A DNA stretch of 64,000 bases from Hoeflea sp. (GCA_019084245.1 JAHRFE010000008.1:1-64000); one strand, 5' to 3'; counted from the first letter of the stretch, positions 37,518-47,217 are shown. Notes: generated from the letters alone by a model not told the origin. Numbers and translations are program-made.

Positions 37518-39104
37518 TCACCGCCTCAGCCTGAGGCCCAGTCCAACGCGGGTTGTTTCTTCATCGGTGACGCCAGGCTCTTTGGTTCGCGTGTAACTCG
37601 CATCAGCTTCAAGGTCTAGATAGCGGTTTATGTTCCACGTCAGGCCGGTGGACACGCCATAGCTCTGCTGGTTTCTGCGGCCGCTGCGGGCATCGTAATC
37701 CCTAAGGCCAGCAGATGCGCCAAGGCGCGCCACCACGGCGCTGTGGATTTGCTGTGTCAGGGAAGTGTCAAATTCATAGACGACCGAGCCCGATTCGCCT
37801 GCCGTCGTTGCTGATTCCAGGGTGGTGGACAAGCCAGCCATGACATCGGTTCCGCGCCTTGGCGACCAGTTGATTTCGCCATCGAGCGTCAAGCCGGACA
37901 GATTGCTCAATTTGCTGTCATCAATGGATCGCAGCACGTAACCGGCTCCAAGCTCGCCCGAGAGCTTTTCGCCGAAATTGAATTCCGCGCCGCCGCGCGC
38001 GCCATAGGTCGTCGATGAGCGTTCCGCGCCTGTGTTATCGATGCGTTGATCATATTTCTCGCGGCCGACCGAGGCCTCCAGAAATGGAATCAATGCAGGC
38101 GATACAACATAGCCGATGCGCGCCGTGAGTTCAGCACCCAGAGTGTCACGGTCATCGACCAGAATGCTGCCGCCGGTCGCCGACGTTGCATTGCCATAGA
38201 TTCTGCGGGTCACTTCAAGTGACGTTGTTCCGCGCAAAACACCGAGGTCCTTCTGCAGGCCGATGCTTGCGCGCAATTCGTGAATACCAGATTGCGTGGT
38301 GGCGCCGGCGATGGCGTTGGGGTCTGTGCGGCTTTCCTGGGAATAGCTATATCCGGCGCCAACGATGCCGGTCATGTCATTGAGGAGATCGAGGTTCAGC
38401 CGGACGTCGAGATTGGCGCTTGGAGACTCGGTGCCGGTGCCCGAGAGGTTTTTCTGATATGTCGCGGACCCTTCGACCGAGAGCTGATGACGTGACCAAT
38501 CGGATTGCAGCGTTCCTGACAATGTCGTTTCGCTGTAGATCCGGCTGGTTTTCGATGCGCCGTAATTGATCGATTCGTGAACGACCCGCTGAGCCAGGGT
38601 TGGCCGCAAAGTCAGCGATCCCAACATGAATCCCGGCACGGCGGTATCATCAGCTCCGCTATTGATTGACAAATCATCCACGGTTCCGACGCGATCATTC
38701 TGGCGCGCCAGACTTGCGGCAAAGTCTCGGTCGGCTTGGGTGAGATCCGAATTGGCGCCAATGGTCCCGGTTTGAATTTGCGTATCAGTCTCGACTGGAT
38801 CTGCGGAAAACTGCGACTGGCCTGCACTATTGGCGGCACCGGTTCGGGATGATGTTGCAGAGTTTTCGCGGCTTGCTGGTAGCGCTCCATAAAGGGTCGA
38901 GGCTGCAGTGGATCGTGTGGACGCGGAACCAGTGGTCGTGCCGCGCAAGCCGTAGGTCTCTGTGGCGGCCGCATCAGGGCCGCTTGCTGATTGCGCTTGC
39001 GCCCCGGACATCAGCGCGAGCAGGCATGCCATAGAGGTGCAGGCTCGCAGGCCCGCGCGGTGCGCGGCCCTATCAGTCAGTGCCGTGGTGTCTCGTTTGC
39101 GCAT
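37518..39104 (-). CDS. Outer-membrane beta-barrel protein (BBP2_2-like)
   Basis: A 528-residue secreted protein. A long basic N-terminus leads to a signal peptide ending at SGAQA. Next comes about 110 residues rich in Ser/Thr/Ala, then from about residue 155 a series of alternating amphipathic strands with GY.Y, Y.RTK and a C-terminal RVGLGLRLRR that looks like a barrel end. The pattern (TLRPTLAQRVVHESINYGASKTSR, ATYQKNLSG) fits the BBP2_2 (formerly DUF2320) outer-membrane family. Substrate and partners are unknown; it may serve in envelope polysaccharide export or adhesion. Confidence 0.75.
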   Translation of the reverse strand: MRKRDTTALTDRAAHRAGLRACTSMACLLALMSGAQAQSASGPDAAATETYGLRGTTTGSASTRSTAASTLYGALPASRENSATSSRTGAANSAGQSQFSADPVETDTQIQTGTIGANSDLTQADRDFAASLARQNDRVGTVDDLSINSGADDTAVPGFMLGSLTLRPTLAQRVVHESINYGASKTSRIYSETTLSGTLQSDWSRHQLSVEGSATYQKNLSGTGTESPSANLDVRLNLDLLNDMTGIVGAGYSYSQESRTDPNAIAGATTQSGIHELRASIGLQKDLGVLRGTTSLEVTRRIYGNATSATGGSILVDDRDTLGAELTARIGYVVSPALIPFLEASVGREKYDQRIDNTGAERSSTTYGARGGAEFNFGEKLSGELGAGYVLRSIDDSKLSNLSGLTLDGEINWSPRRGTDVMAGLSTTLESATTAGESGSVVYEFDTSLTQQIHSAVVARLGASAGLRDYDARSGRRNQQSYGVSTGLTWNINRYLDLEADASYTRTKEPGVTDEETTRVGLGLRLRR

Positions 39105-39197
39105 GCGCTTTCGGCTCCGGAGCCATCCAAATCTTTTTAAACCGTAAACACTTGTGGTTAACGCAAGGTTTCGATCCGTCTCGTTGACTTATTGGTT

Positions 39198-40238
39198 ATG
39201 TCCTTAATGGACACGGAAGCTGCAACGCGATATTCCGGCGCCATGAAGAAGATCCTGCCAGGCTACCCAGCTGATGAAATCCTGCTTTCCGCGAAGCGGA
39301 CGATCCTCACCGAAAGGAGCGGGCTCGACGCCGTCGCTGCCGCCCTTGAGAACGGGCTCGCGGAGCCTTTCGTGCGCGCTGTCGAAGCGCTCGGCAGCAT
39401 ATCGGGTCGGGTGATCGTCACCGGAGTTGGCAAGAGCGGTCATATAGGCGCGAAAATCGCAGCGACCCTGGCTTCAACTGGCACTCCGTCGCATTTCGTG
39501 CATCCCGCCGAGGCAAACCATGGCGATCTCGGAATGATCGCGCACGATGATGCAATCATTGTGTTGTCCTGGTCAGGCGAAAGCGCAGAGCTGAAAGGCA
39601 TCCTGGCCTATTCGCGTCGGTTCCAGATTCCGTTGGTTGCCTTTACCGCTGGCGCCCAATCGACGCTGGCGCGCGAAGCCGACATCGTCATGCTGTTGCC
39701 GCGAGAGCAGGAGGCGTGTCCGCATGGCCTGGCGCCGACCACATCCACGCTGATGCAACTGGCGCTCGGCGATGCGCTGGCCGTGGCGCTGCTTGAAGCC
39801 AAGGGGTTCACCGCGGGAGACTTTCACGCTTTCCACCCAGGGGGGCAGTTGGGTGCCAACCTGGCGCATGTGGCGGATGTCATGCACACGGGCGAGTCGG
39901 TGCCGCTGGTGCCATCAGGCACGCCTGCACCGGAAGCCATCATGACGCTCTCACAGCGAAAATTCGGCTGTGTCGGAGTTACAGGCCCCGGTGGACGGCT
40001 GATCGGCATTGTCACCGATGGCGACGTGGCGCGGAACCTGGGCAGGAATTTGATTGATCAGCCGATCGACGCCATCATGACCAGCCAACCCAAGACCATC
40101 GCGCCAACGGCGCTTGCCAGCACGGCGATGGCCATATTGAACAAGAACGCGATTGGTGCGCTGATCGTCACCGATCAGGATCTTCTTCCGGTCGGCATCG
40201 TGCATTTCCATGATCTGCTCAGGATTGGCGTCGCCTGA
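39198..40238 (+). CDS. kdsD: Arabinose-5-phosphate isomerase (KdsD/KpsF)
   Basis: KdsD converts ribulose-5-phosphate into arabinose-5-phosphate, the first step in making Kdo for LPS or capsule. The roughly 346-residue product has an SIS sugar-isomerase domain (VIVTGVGKSGHIGAKIAATLASTGTPSHFVHPAEA, then SWSGES) and two CBS domains in the C-terminal half (VADVMHTGESVPLV and IDAIMTSQPKTI). The start is uncertain: TTG 39192, ATG 39198, 39207 and 39243 are all in frame and none has a clear ribosome-binding site; ATG 39198 is a compromise. It is divergent from the barrel gene and convergent with the NfeD gene. Confidence 0.93.
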   Translation: MSLMDTEAATRYSGAMKKILPGYPADEILLSAKRTILTERSGLDAVAAALENGLAEPFVRAVEALGSISGRVIVTGVGKSGHIGAKIAATLASTGTPSHFVHPAEANHGDLGMIAHDDAIIVLSWSGESAELKGILAYSRRFQIPLVAFTAGAQSTLAREADIVMLLPREQEACPHGLAPTTSTLMQLALGDALAVALLEAKGFTAGDFHAFHPGGQLGANLAHVADVMHTGESVPLVPSGTPAPEAIMTLSQRKFGCVGVTGPGGRLIGIVTDGDVARNLGRNLIDQPIDAIMTSQPKTIAPTALASTAMAILNKNAIGALIVTDQDLLPVGIVHFHDLLRIGVA

Positions 40239-40259
40239 GACACTTTCCCGGTCGGCAGG

Positions 40260-40718
40260 TCAGGCGGCGGGCTCCACCGTCAGGCACCCAGCTTGGGCCG
40301 TGGTGATCCGTACGCGGGCGCCAACGGGCATGTCCGGGCCTTGCACGATCCAGGTGGTATCGTCGAGCCTGATCCATCCCTTGCCCTCGCGGATCGGTTC
40401 CTCCAGCGTTGCGGTCCGGCCCACAAGGCCTTCGATGCGGCGGTTGAGCATGGGTTGATCGGTGTCCGCGTTGGATCTCGAGATCCGACGTCCGACAAGG
40501 GCAAGCGCCACGGCGAGTACCGCGAACACCAGCATCTGCGTTTGCCAACTCCAGAGGTCAGCTCCCCACAGAAGGAATGAGATGGCGCCGACGACCATCG
40601 CTGCCAGACCGATCCAAAGCAGAAAAACCCCTGGGACAACGATCTCAAGCCCCAGGAAAATCAGGCCGACGATCCACCAGCTCCAAGGTCCGAGTTCGGT
40701 TGCCAGCGCGGCAATCAT
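40260..40718 (-). CDS. NfeD-like membrane protein
   Basis: A 152-residue membrane protein with an N-terminal hydrophobic region forming three or four helices (about 12-75, [24 protein letters not shown] is typical) and a soluble C-terminal OB-fold domain ([24 protein letters not shown]). NfeD proteins occur beside SPFH proteins and are thought to act with them in membrane microdomains. That pairing is present here: its start overlaps the stop of the SPFH gene by 4 nt. The protease domain of long NfeD forms is absent, so it belongs to the short NfeD1b type. Confidence 0.9.
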   Translation of the reverse strand: MIAALATELGPWSWWIVGLIFLGLEIVVPGVFLLWIGLAAMVVGAISFLLWGADLWSWQTQMLVFAVLAVALALVGRRISRSNADTDQPMLNRRIEGLVGRTATLEEPIREGKGWIRLDDTTWIVQGPDMPVGARVRITTAQAGCLTVEPAA

Positions 40719-41740
40719 GCGTCCGGTTCCGTAGTCGTGGGGGCGGAATAGCCCGGCGTTGTGGCGCGCGTTGAGCGCACCGGCTGGCTGGCTGCACGAA
40801 CCGGGTCTGATGCCGGCGGATTGCCGTCCTTGCCGAAGACCTCGCGGGCAATTGCACCAATGCCGCCCAGCGTCCCGATCAAGGCAGAAGCCTCAAGCGG
40901 CATCAGGATGACTTTCTGGTTCTTTGCCGATGCAATCTGACCCAGAGCCTCGGTGTATTTCTGTGCGACAAAGTAATTGATCGCGGCAGGATCGCCTTCC
41001 GAGATGGCAATCGACATCATTTGCGTGGCCTTGGCTTCAGCCTCGGCGAGCCGTTCGCGCGCCTCGGCGTCGCGGAAGGCGGCATCCCTGCGGCCCTCCG
41101 CCTCCAGGATCGCTGATTGCTTGGCGCCTTCAGCGCGCAGGATCTGGGCATTGCGGAAGCCTTCGGCCTCGAGCACCTCGGCGCGCTTCTCGCGCTCGGC
41201 CTTCATCTGCCGGCCCATCGACTGGACCAGATCCACCGGGGGAGCAATATCCTTGATCTCGACGCGCGTGATCTTGATGCCCCAAGGAGCGGCAGCCTGG
41301 TCGACGACGCGCAGCAGGCGGTCATTGATGGCATCGCGATTGGACAGGAGCTCATCCAGATCCATCGACCCCATGACCGAGCGGATGTTGGTCATAGTCA
41401 GATTGAGCAGCGCCTGTTCAAGATCAGAAACCTGGTAGGCAGCCTCGGCGGCGTTGAGGACCTGGTAGAATGAAACGGCGTCGGCGGAAACGGAGGCATT
41501 GTCGCGGGTGATGACCTCCTGGGTGGGGATGTCGAGCACCTGTTCCATGATGTTTATCTTGCGGCCAACACGGTCGACAAAGGGGACGATGATGTTCAAC
41601 CCCGGCGAGAGCGTCCGTGTGTAGCGTCCAAATCGCTCAACTGTGTAGGCATAGCCCTGCGGCACGGTCTTGATCCCGGAAAACAGAAGCAGGATCGCGA
41701 TGACGACGACGACTATGACCGTGATATCCAGTCCAACCAT
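40715..41740 (-). CDS. qmcA: SPFH/band 7 protein, QmcA/stomatin-like
   Basis: A 341-residue membrane-anchored SPFH protein. An N-terminal helix ([22 protein letters not shown]) is followed by the band 7 domain ([28 protein letters not shown] to about residue 190) and a long coiled-coil Ala/Glu/Arg-rich region ([25 protein letters not shown]). The tail is a variable Pro/Thr-rich stretch. Such proteins form ring-like oligomers that organise membrane microdomains and can control FtsH. The ATG follows an AGGGAGG site. The gene is translationally coupled to the NfeD gene. Nothing notable is seen in 41741-42008 upstream. Confidence 0.9.
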   Translation of the reverse strand: MVGLDITVIVVVVIAILLLFSGIKTVPQGYAYTVERFGRYTRTLSPGLNIIVPFVDRVGRKINIMEQVLDIPTQEVITRDNASVSADAVSFYQVLNAAEAAYQVSDLEQALLNLTMTNIRSVMGSMDLDELLSNRDAINDRLLRVVDQAAAPWGIKITRVEIKDIAPPVDLVQSMGRQMKAEREKRAEVLEAEGFRNAQILRAEGAKQSAILEAEGRRDAAFRDAEARERLAEAEAKATQMMSIAISEGDPAAINYFVAQKYTEALGQIASAKNQKVILMPLEASALIGTLGGIGAIAREVFGKDGNPPASDPVRAASQPVRSTRATTPGYSAPTTTEPDA

Positions 41741-42008
41741 GCCCTAGACCTCCCTGGCTCGCCCGTCGGTCAACCCTGACACGAGAGCGGCTCTACCTTC
41801 CGATGCCCACACATCCTGACTTCAGAATATCCCAACGGGGTTCCCAGTCGATGCTGCGGCAGGTTTCTGGTTCACGGCGTAGTGCCGCTTCCCTCAAACA
41901 GGTAGTTGGTCTCGCGAGAGCTTGCAATCTTTGCCGCACATAATCTTTGGACCTGCGCAGCGATGGGTCGGATCAGTGAGGCGCAGCATTGGCACCAAAG
42001 CACATGAA

Positions 42009-43085
42009 TCAGACCCAGCCCTGCAGTTCGCGCCGGACAATGGCCTCAAGCACCTTCATGCCGGCCTCGCTGTCATTGAGGCACGGGATGTGGGTGAAAT
42101 GTTCGCCGCCGTTCTCATGGAACAGTTCACCGGCTTCGCCGGCGATTTCCTCAAGCGTCTCGAGGCAGTCGGACACGAAGCCGGGATTGATCACGGCGAT
42201 CCGCTTGACGCCATCCTGGGCCAGTTTCTCGACGGTCTTGTCGGTGTAGGGCTGAAGCCATTCCTCCGGGCCGAAACGCGACTGGAACGTCGGCATCAGC
42301 TTTTCCTTCGGCCAGCCCAGCCGCTCCCGCACGAGCCGGGCGGTCTTGAGGCACTGGCAATGATAGGGGTCGCCCTTGAGGAAATATGATTGGGGAATGC
42401 CATGGAACGAGGTCAGCACGATTTCCGGTTCCCAGTCGAGTGTGGCGAGATGCTCCTCGATCGATTGGGCGATGGCGTCGATATAGACCGGATCGTCATG
42501 ATAGGGCGGAACGGTGCGCAGTGCGGGCTGCCAGCGCATGGTCATCATGGCCTGGAAGGCCTTGTCGTTGACGGTCGCTGTCGTTGCCGCGGCATACTGG
42601 GGATAGAGCGGAAACAGCACGATGCGGTCACACCCGGCATCCTTGAGCGCCTGCATCTTGTCGGGAATGGACGGCTGGCCATAGCGCATGGCCCAATCGA
42701 CCTTCACCGAGGGAAACGACGACAGGGCCGCGCCGAGCTGGTCTGACTGGTTTCGGGTGTAGGTTCTCAGATAGCTTTCATCCAGATCCTTGTTCCAGAT
42801 CTCCTCATAGGCCTTGCCGACACGCTTTGGCCTGGTGTTGAGAACAATGCCGAACAGGATCGGATACCACAGCACCCGGGGCCATTCGATCACACGCTTG
42901 TCGGTGAGGAACTCCTTGAGATACCTCCGCATCGAGCGGTAATCAGTGCCGTCGGGCGTGCCAAGATTGACGAGCAGAACGCCAACTTTCTGGATATTCA
43001 CCGACGGGTGCCCGGGCGGCAGTTCGCCCACGGCTCGGCTGGCCTCGACAGGCAAGATCACACGGGTGTTCAAAATCGCGTCCAT
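42009..43085 (-). CDS. hemH: Ferrochelatase
   Basis: HemH inserts Fe2+ into protoporphyrin IX at the last step of heme synthesis. The 358-residue product has the N-terminal GVLLVNLGTPD, the active-site His H228 in LTSFHGIPQSYFLKGDPYHCQC and the metal-path Glu motif NPGFVSDCLETLEEI. The start at 43085 (MDAILNTRVILP) is chosen by homology to family N-termini; no strong ribosome-binding site is visible, and in-frame codons reach back to 43151. It is a single gene downstream of the 5'-nucleotidase terminator. Confidence 0.94.
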   Translation of the reverse strand: MDAILNTRVILPVEASRAVGELPPGHPSVNIQKVGVLLVNLGTPDGTDYRSMRRYLKEFLTDKRVIEWPRVLWYPILFGIVLNTRPKRVGKAYEEIWNKDLDESYLRTYTRNQSDQLGAALSSFPSVKVDWAMRYGQPSIPDKMQALKDAGCDRIVLFPLYPQYAAATTATVNDKAFQAMMTMRWQPALRTVPPYHDDPVYIDAIAQSIEEHLATLDWEPEIVLTSFHGIPQSYFLKGDPYHCQCLKTARLVRERLGWPKEKLMPTFQSRFGPEEWLQPYTDKTVEKLAQDGVKRIAVINPGFVSDCLETLEEIAGEAGELFHENGGEHFTHIPCLNDSEAGMKVLEAIVRRELQGWV

Positions 43086-43188
43086 TTCATGTGCTTTGCG
43101 GGATCGGTTCGATGTTGCTGGGGAACATAGTGACATAACGGGACAAATCAATCATCCGCGATGCAGGCATTGGTGAATTCGCAGATGC

Positions 43189-43219
43189 AAAAAAAAAGGG
43201 CCCGGCAGAACCGGACCCT
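43189..43219 (-). terminator. Intrinsic terminator of the 5'-nucleotidase gene
   Basis: A 9-bp stem with one T-G wobble (43211-43219 with 43197-43205, 5-nt loop) is followed on the minus strand by eight further T residues. It lies 23 bp after the stop of the nucleotidase gene. Confidence 0.88.
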
Positions 43220-43242
43220 CTGACACATGCGACCTGCCGGGC

Positions 43243-45297
43243 TCAATTGGCCGGTATGGTCAGCGTTTCACCTATGGTCAGTCCTCTTGCGGATGCCGAC
43301 GGATTGGCCTCGGCGATCTTGTTCCACATCGTGGCGTCGCCATAATAGGTCTTGGCGAGGTCCCACAGCGTGTCGCCGGAAGCGATCACATGCTCCTTGG
43401 CAGCCATCGCCGCACCCTCCGCAGGGGCGGCTGCCTGGGCCGGAGCGGTTTCACCCGAAATCACCGGAGCCGACGTGGTCAGATCCTGGGAGCCGGGGAG
43501 CGGTTCGGGAACCTCAACAACCGGATCTTCCGCCGGTGCGGCCTCAGCCACGGGCGGCGTTTCCGCTGCAGGCGATGTTTCTGCCATGGGGGCGGTTTCG
43601 GCTGCGGGTGCAGTCTCTGTTGCCGGAGCAGTCTCAGCCACCGGAGCGGCCTCGGCAGCAGGCGCGGATTCAGCGGCGGATGTCGTGGCGGCAGCAACCC
43701 TGCCGTCGGTATAGGGCGTGTAGGGTGTGTTCTTTGCAAGGTAGTCGGCAACAACCTGCTCAAGGCCCGGACCGAAGTCATAGGCGTTCATGCCGGCCGT
43801 CTTGAAAACCGCATAGCCGTCGCCGCCACCGCGCATGTAGTTGTTGGTGGCCACCGAATAGACTGCGTCAGGGTCGATCGGCTTGAAGCCGTCTCCGTCC
43901 TTCACTTCCACGGACATGATGCGTGATCCCGCGGCAGCGTCCTTGTCGAAAGTGTAGCGCAGCCCTGAAACCTGGGCGAAACGGCCCGCGCCTTCCTCGA
44001 TCTGGCTGGCGCCGTTCTCGAGCGCCGCGACGATATCGGATCCCTTGAGCTGGAAGGTCGCCAGCGTGTTCTGGAACGGCAGGACGCTGAGCACTTCGCC
44101 CATGGTGATCTCGCCCGCGTCAATGGAGGAGCGCAGGCCGCCGCCGTTCTGGATGGCGATGGTCACGCCCTGGTCCTTGACGCGATCGACCATGGCGTCA
44201 GCGACGAGGTTGCCCATGGTGCATTCTGTGGCGCGGCAGGTTTCGCGGGAGCCATCGATGGTTTCGGTCGATTCGGAAACGACCTGGGTCATGAGGTCCT
44301 GGATCGGCTCGCCAAGCTCGGTGACGCGCGCCGCGAAGGCCTCGTCAGGGACCACGGAGGCATCCAGAAGGTGCGGTTCGCCCTCGGCGCTGACGACCTT
44401 GCCGTCATCGTCAAAGGTCACCTTCACTTCGCCCACATACTTGGAGTAGGCATAGGCCTGCACGATCGGGACGGCAACGCCCGAGGGGTTGTTGACCATG
44501 GTCGGGTAAGGGCCCGCGGCGCCTTCCGCGGTGTTGGACAACAGGGTGTGGCTGTGGCCGCCGACGATCACGTCGATCCCATCCACTTCGGCCGCGATTT
44601 GCTCGTCCTTGGACATGCCGACATGGGAGACCAGAACGATCTTGTTGATCCCTTCTGCCTCGATCTGGCTGACGGCGTCCTTGAGATAGTCGATCTCATC
44701 AAGAATCAGAACCGAAGGTCCGGGCGAGGAGGTTTCCACGGTGTCCGCGGCCAGAACCGACAGGAGCGCGATCTTCTCGCCGCCGACTTCCTTGATGACA
44801 TAGGGCTTGATCCGGTCGCCCAGGACGGAATTGGCGCCGCTGATGGTGTTGCCGGAAATAACCGGAAACTCGACCATGTCGATAAAGTCGCGCAGGCCTT
44901 CCGGTCCGTCATCGAATTCGTGATTGCCGACAGCCATGGCGTCAAAGCCGATACCGTTCATGAATTCGGCGGCGGCCTTGCCCTTGTAGGTCGTGTAGAA
45001 CAGTGAGCCCTGGAACTGGTCGCCGGCGTCGAGCACCAGGACATTGGCGCCTTCGCCGGTCAAGGCGTCGCGGCGCTCGTCAATCTTCGTCTTGACCCGG
45101 GCGATGCCGCCGAAACACTTGCCCTCGCCTGCGTCTTCAGCGGAGCAAGTCGAGTCAAACCGGTTGATGGCTTCAATCCGCGAATGCAGATCGTTGATAT
45201 GCAGGATGTTCAAGGTGTAGTCGGCAAAGGCAACGCCCGAACTCAGGCCCAGGATGGACGCTGACAAAAGCGCGCGCTTGATGAGTGTGGTGGTCAT
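43243..45297 (-). CDS. Periplasmic 5'-nucleotidase with C-terminal LysM domain
   Basis: A 684-residue exported UshA-type enzyme. A signal peptide ends at GVAFA (residue 25). The metallophosphatase motifs follow: HINDLHSRIE (D36, H38), DAGDQFQGSLF, GNHEFDDG and GGHSH. The 5'-nucleotidase C-terminal domain (IAIQNGGGLRSSIDAGEITMGEVLSVLPF) binds the substrate. After it come about 95 residues rich in Ala, Pro, Glu and Thr with repeated AETAP-like units, and then a LysM domain (about 635-684, GDTLWDLAKTYYGDATMWNKIAEANP). The ATG at 45297 has AGGGAG eight bases upstream. It likely dephosphorylates nucleotides while held at peptidoglycan. Confidence 0.93.
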   Translation of the reverse strand: MTTTLIKRALLSASILGLSSGVAFADYTLNILHINDLHSRIEAINRFDSTCSAEDAGEGKCFGGIARVKTKIDERRDALTGEGANVLVLDAGDQFQGSLFYTTYKGKAAAEFMNGIGFDAMAVGNHEFDDGPEGLRDFIDMVEFPVISGNTISGANSVLGDRIKPYVIKEVGGEKIALLSVLAADTVETSSPGPSVLILDEIDYLKDAVSQIEAEGINKIVLVSHVGMSKDEQIAAEVDGIDVIVGGHSHTLLSNTAEGAAGPYPTMVNNPSGVAVPIVQAYAYSKYVGEVKVTFDDDGKVVSAEGEPHLLDASVVPDEAFAARVTELGEPIQDLMTQVVSESTETIDGSRETCRATECTMGNLVADAMVDRVKDQGVTIAIQNGGGLRSSIDAGEITMGEVLSVLPFQNTLATFQLKGSDIVAALENGASQIEEGAGRFAQVSGLRYTFDKDAAAGSRIMSVEVKDGDGFKPIDPDAVYSVATNNYMRGGGDGYAVFKTAGMNAYDFGPGLEQVVADYLAKNTPYTPYTDGRVAAATTSAAESAPAAEAAPVAETAPATETAPAAETAPMAETSPAAETPPVAEAAPAEDPVVEVPEPLPGSQDLTTSAPVISGETAPAQAAAPAEGAAMAAKEHVIASGDTLWDLAKTYYGDATMWNKIAEANPSASARGLTIGETLTIPAN

Positions 45298-45438
45298 GGA
45301 TATGGCTCCCTGTTCTGGTGCTCGCTGCCCGCCGGGATTCCGTATACTCGGAGCTTTCGGCATGCTTATGACGATGCTTTCACTATCGGCGGAGAACTTC
45401 AAGAGCCAAGCGAAGCGCCGTTCGCAATTTGGATGGGC

Positions 45439-46692
45439 TCACGCTGAATAATCACGCTCGTCGGCAATGACCTTGCCGTCATTGGGGAGGCTGCCATGCG
45501 GGGCTATTTCGACGGCTCCGCGCAGCTTCAGGATCGCAGCCAGAGTTGCCTCGATTGCGCCCTTGTCCGGCTGGGCGCCAGGCGCGGGCTCCACCATCAG
45601 CGTCATCACGTCGGCGTCGCCCGAGCGGCCGACAACCAGGCGTGCGCGGGCAACTTCGGGATGCGCCTTGATCACCTCGGACACCTGCTTGGGATCCACG
45701 AACATGCCCTTGACCTTGGTCCGCTGGTCAGCTCGGCCCATCCACCCCTGAATGCGAGGACCAGTGCGGCCGCAGGGCGAAAGGCCCGGCATGATGGCCG
45801 ACAGATCGCCGGTCCCGAAGCGGACCAGCGGATAGCCTGGATTGAGAGTGGTGACGACGAGTTCGCCGACCTCACCGTCGGGGACCGGGTCACCGGTGCC
45901 GGGGCGGACGATTTCCACGATCATGTCTTCATTGACGATCATGCCGGGATAGGGCGCGCCGCTGGCGTCAGCGCTTTCATAGGCGATGATGCCGAGATCG
46001 GCGGTGGCATAGCATTGAAGCACCGAGACGCCACGGTCAGCGTAATATTGCCGCAGGGACGGAAACAGCGCGCCGCCTGAGACCAGCGCCCGCTTGATCG
46101 AGGCAAGATCCCGGCCCAGTTCATCGGCCTTCTCGAGAATGATCTTCAGGAAATCCGGCGTGCCGGTGTAACCGGACGGCTTCAACCGCGCGGCGGCGTC
46201 AACCTGGGCTTCGGTGTTGCCGGCGCCGGCAGGAAACACTAGGCATCCGAGCGCGCGCGCGCCTTCATCCAGAATGAAGCCGCCGGGCGTCATGTGATAG
46301 GCGAGAGAGTTGTGAATGATGTCGCCAGCGCGAAAGCCTGCAGCAAACAGCGCGCGCGCCGCGGCCCAGGGATCGGCGCCCAGGCCTTGCGGCTCCCAGA
46401 CCGGGCCGGGCGACATGAAGACCCGGTTGCCCCTGAGCGCGTCCGGGTCGGCCAGGCCGCCGAAAGGCGGATTGGCTTCCTGCATGTCCATAAGATCGGG
46501 CTTGCGCAACACCGGAATTGTGGCCAGTGCGCTGCGATCCGTCAGGGCTGCGGGATCAGGGGTGCCGAGCCATGTATCGAGCGCGGGAAGCCGGTTGAGG
46601 CTTCGCTCCAGCAAGGCCCTGAGGCTTTCGAATGTGTCGCGTTCGCGGACGTCAGGCACCCGGGTTTCGCGATCATCGAAATGGCTGGTCAT
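45439..46692 (-). CDS. PaaK-like adenylate-forming enzyme family protein
   Basis: A 417-residue member of the phenylacetate-CoA ligase (PaaK/coenzyme F390 synthetase) family. Family features include YHMTPGGFILDEGARALGC, the FGTGDLSAIMPG motif that binds the adenylate, GWMGRADQRTKVKGMFVDP (hinge) and the C-terminal domain PEVARARLVVGR. The usual Ser/Thr/Gly-rich ATP loop is replaced by FMSPGPVWEPQG, so activity cannot be assumed. The start at 46692 follows family N-termini. No phenylacetate genes are near; the neighbours are the nucleotidase and Omp10 genes in the same direction. Confidence 0.82.
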   Translation of the reverse strand: MTSHFDDRETRVPDVRERDTFESLRALLERSLNRLPALDTWLGTPDPAALTDRSALATIPVLRKPDLMDMQEANPPFGGLADPDALRGNRVFMSPGPVWEPQGLGADPWAAARALFAAGFRAGDIIHNSLAYHMTPGGFILDEGARALGCLVFPAGAGNTEAQVDAAARLKPSGYTGTPDFLKIILEKADELGRDLASIKRALVSGGALFPSLRQYYADRGVSVLQCYATADLGIIAYESADASGAPYPGMIVNEDMIVEIVRPGTGDPVPDGEVGELVVTTLNPGYPLVRFGTGDLSAIMPGLSPCGRTGPRIQGWMGRADQRTKVKGMFVDPKQVSEVIKAHPEVARARLVVGRSGDADVMTLMVEPAPGAQPDKGAIEATLAAILKLRGAVEIAPHGSLPNDGKVIADERDYSA

Positions 46693-46715
46693 TGCTCGGG
46701 CCCCGTGCCTGCTGC

Positions 46716-47081
46716 CTAGCTGCGACGCACCAAGGTGAACTGCGCGCCCGTTGAGGAGGTGCAGTTGAGCTGAGACGGGGTGGCAAGTGCGCAATTGACC
46801 CGGGAAGTCGTCTGACGCAGCAGTGACGTCAGTTCAATCTCGACCATCTGAGGCGATACCTGCTGATAGGAGCCTTCCGCCAGCAGCGAATTCGTATCGG
46901 TTGTACGCGTCTCGAAGCGTCCGCCGGAGAAGCTTGAAATGATGCCGTTGGGGTCGGTCCACTGACCTTCGATGCCTTGCGGCTGTTGGGGTGGGAGAGG
47001 ACGCGGGCTGTAGGATGCTGACTGGCAGGCGGTCAGAAGGCCGGCAAGCGCGCCGGTGGCGATAAGTCGATGCAGGTTCAT
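46716..47081 (-). CDS. omp10: Outer-membrane lipoprotein Omp10
   Basis: A 121-residue lipoprotein with a signal peptide ending in the lipobox LLTAC (lipidated C19). The mature part matches the Brucella Omp10 pattern: IEGQWTDPNGIISSFSGGRFETRTTDTNSLLAEGSYQQVSPQMVEIELTSLLRQTTS is followed by RVNCALATPSQLNCTSSTG. Omp10 is a minor outer-membrane protein of Rhizobiales, found with peptidoglycan or associated lipoproteins; its molecular function is unclear. The ATG at 47081 fits a normal signal sequence, whereas the longer frame to 47108 would add a charged leader. Confidence 0.88.
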   Translation of the reverse strand: MNLHRLIATGALAGLLTACQSASYSPRPLPPQQPQGIEGQWTDPNGIISSFSGGRFETRTTDTNSLLAEGSYQQVSPQMVEIELTSLLRQTTSRVNCALATPSQLNCTSSTGAQFTLVRRS

Positions 47082-47217
47082 GGCGCGGTGCTTCCCTCGA
47101 TCCGTCACAAATATGATTCCGTATATGAAAGAATGCAGCGGCTATGCGCCGAAAGCAAGGCACACGCATGCCGGCCGGCCAATAAGGCCGGGCCGGATGC
47201 TGGCTTTCGTGTGGCGC

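Noticed and set aside
43480-43760. Repeated units in the nucleotidase linker considered as a CRISPR-like or satellite array
   Set aside because: They are in-frame Ala/Pro/Glu codons of one protein with irregular spacing, not spacer-separated repeats.
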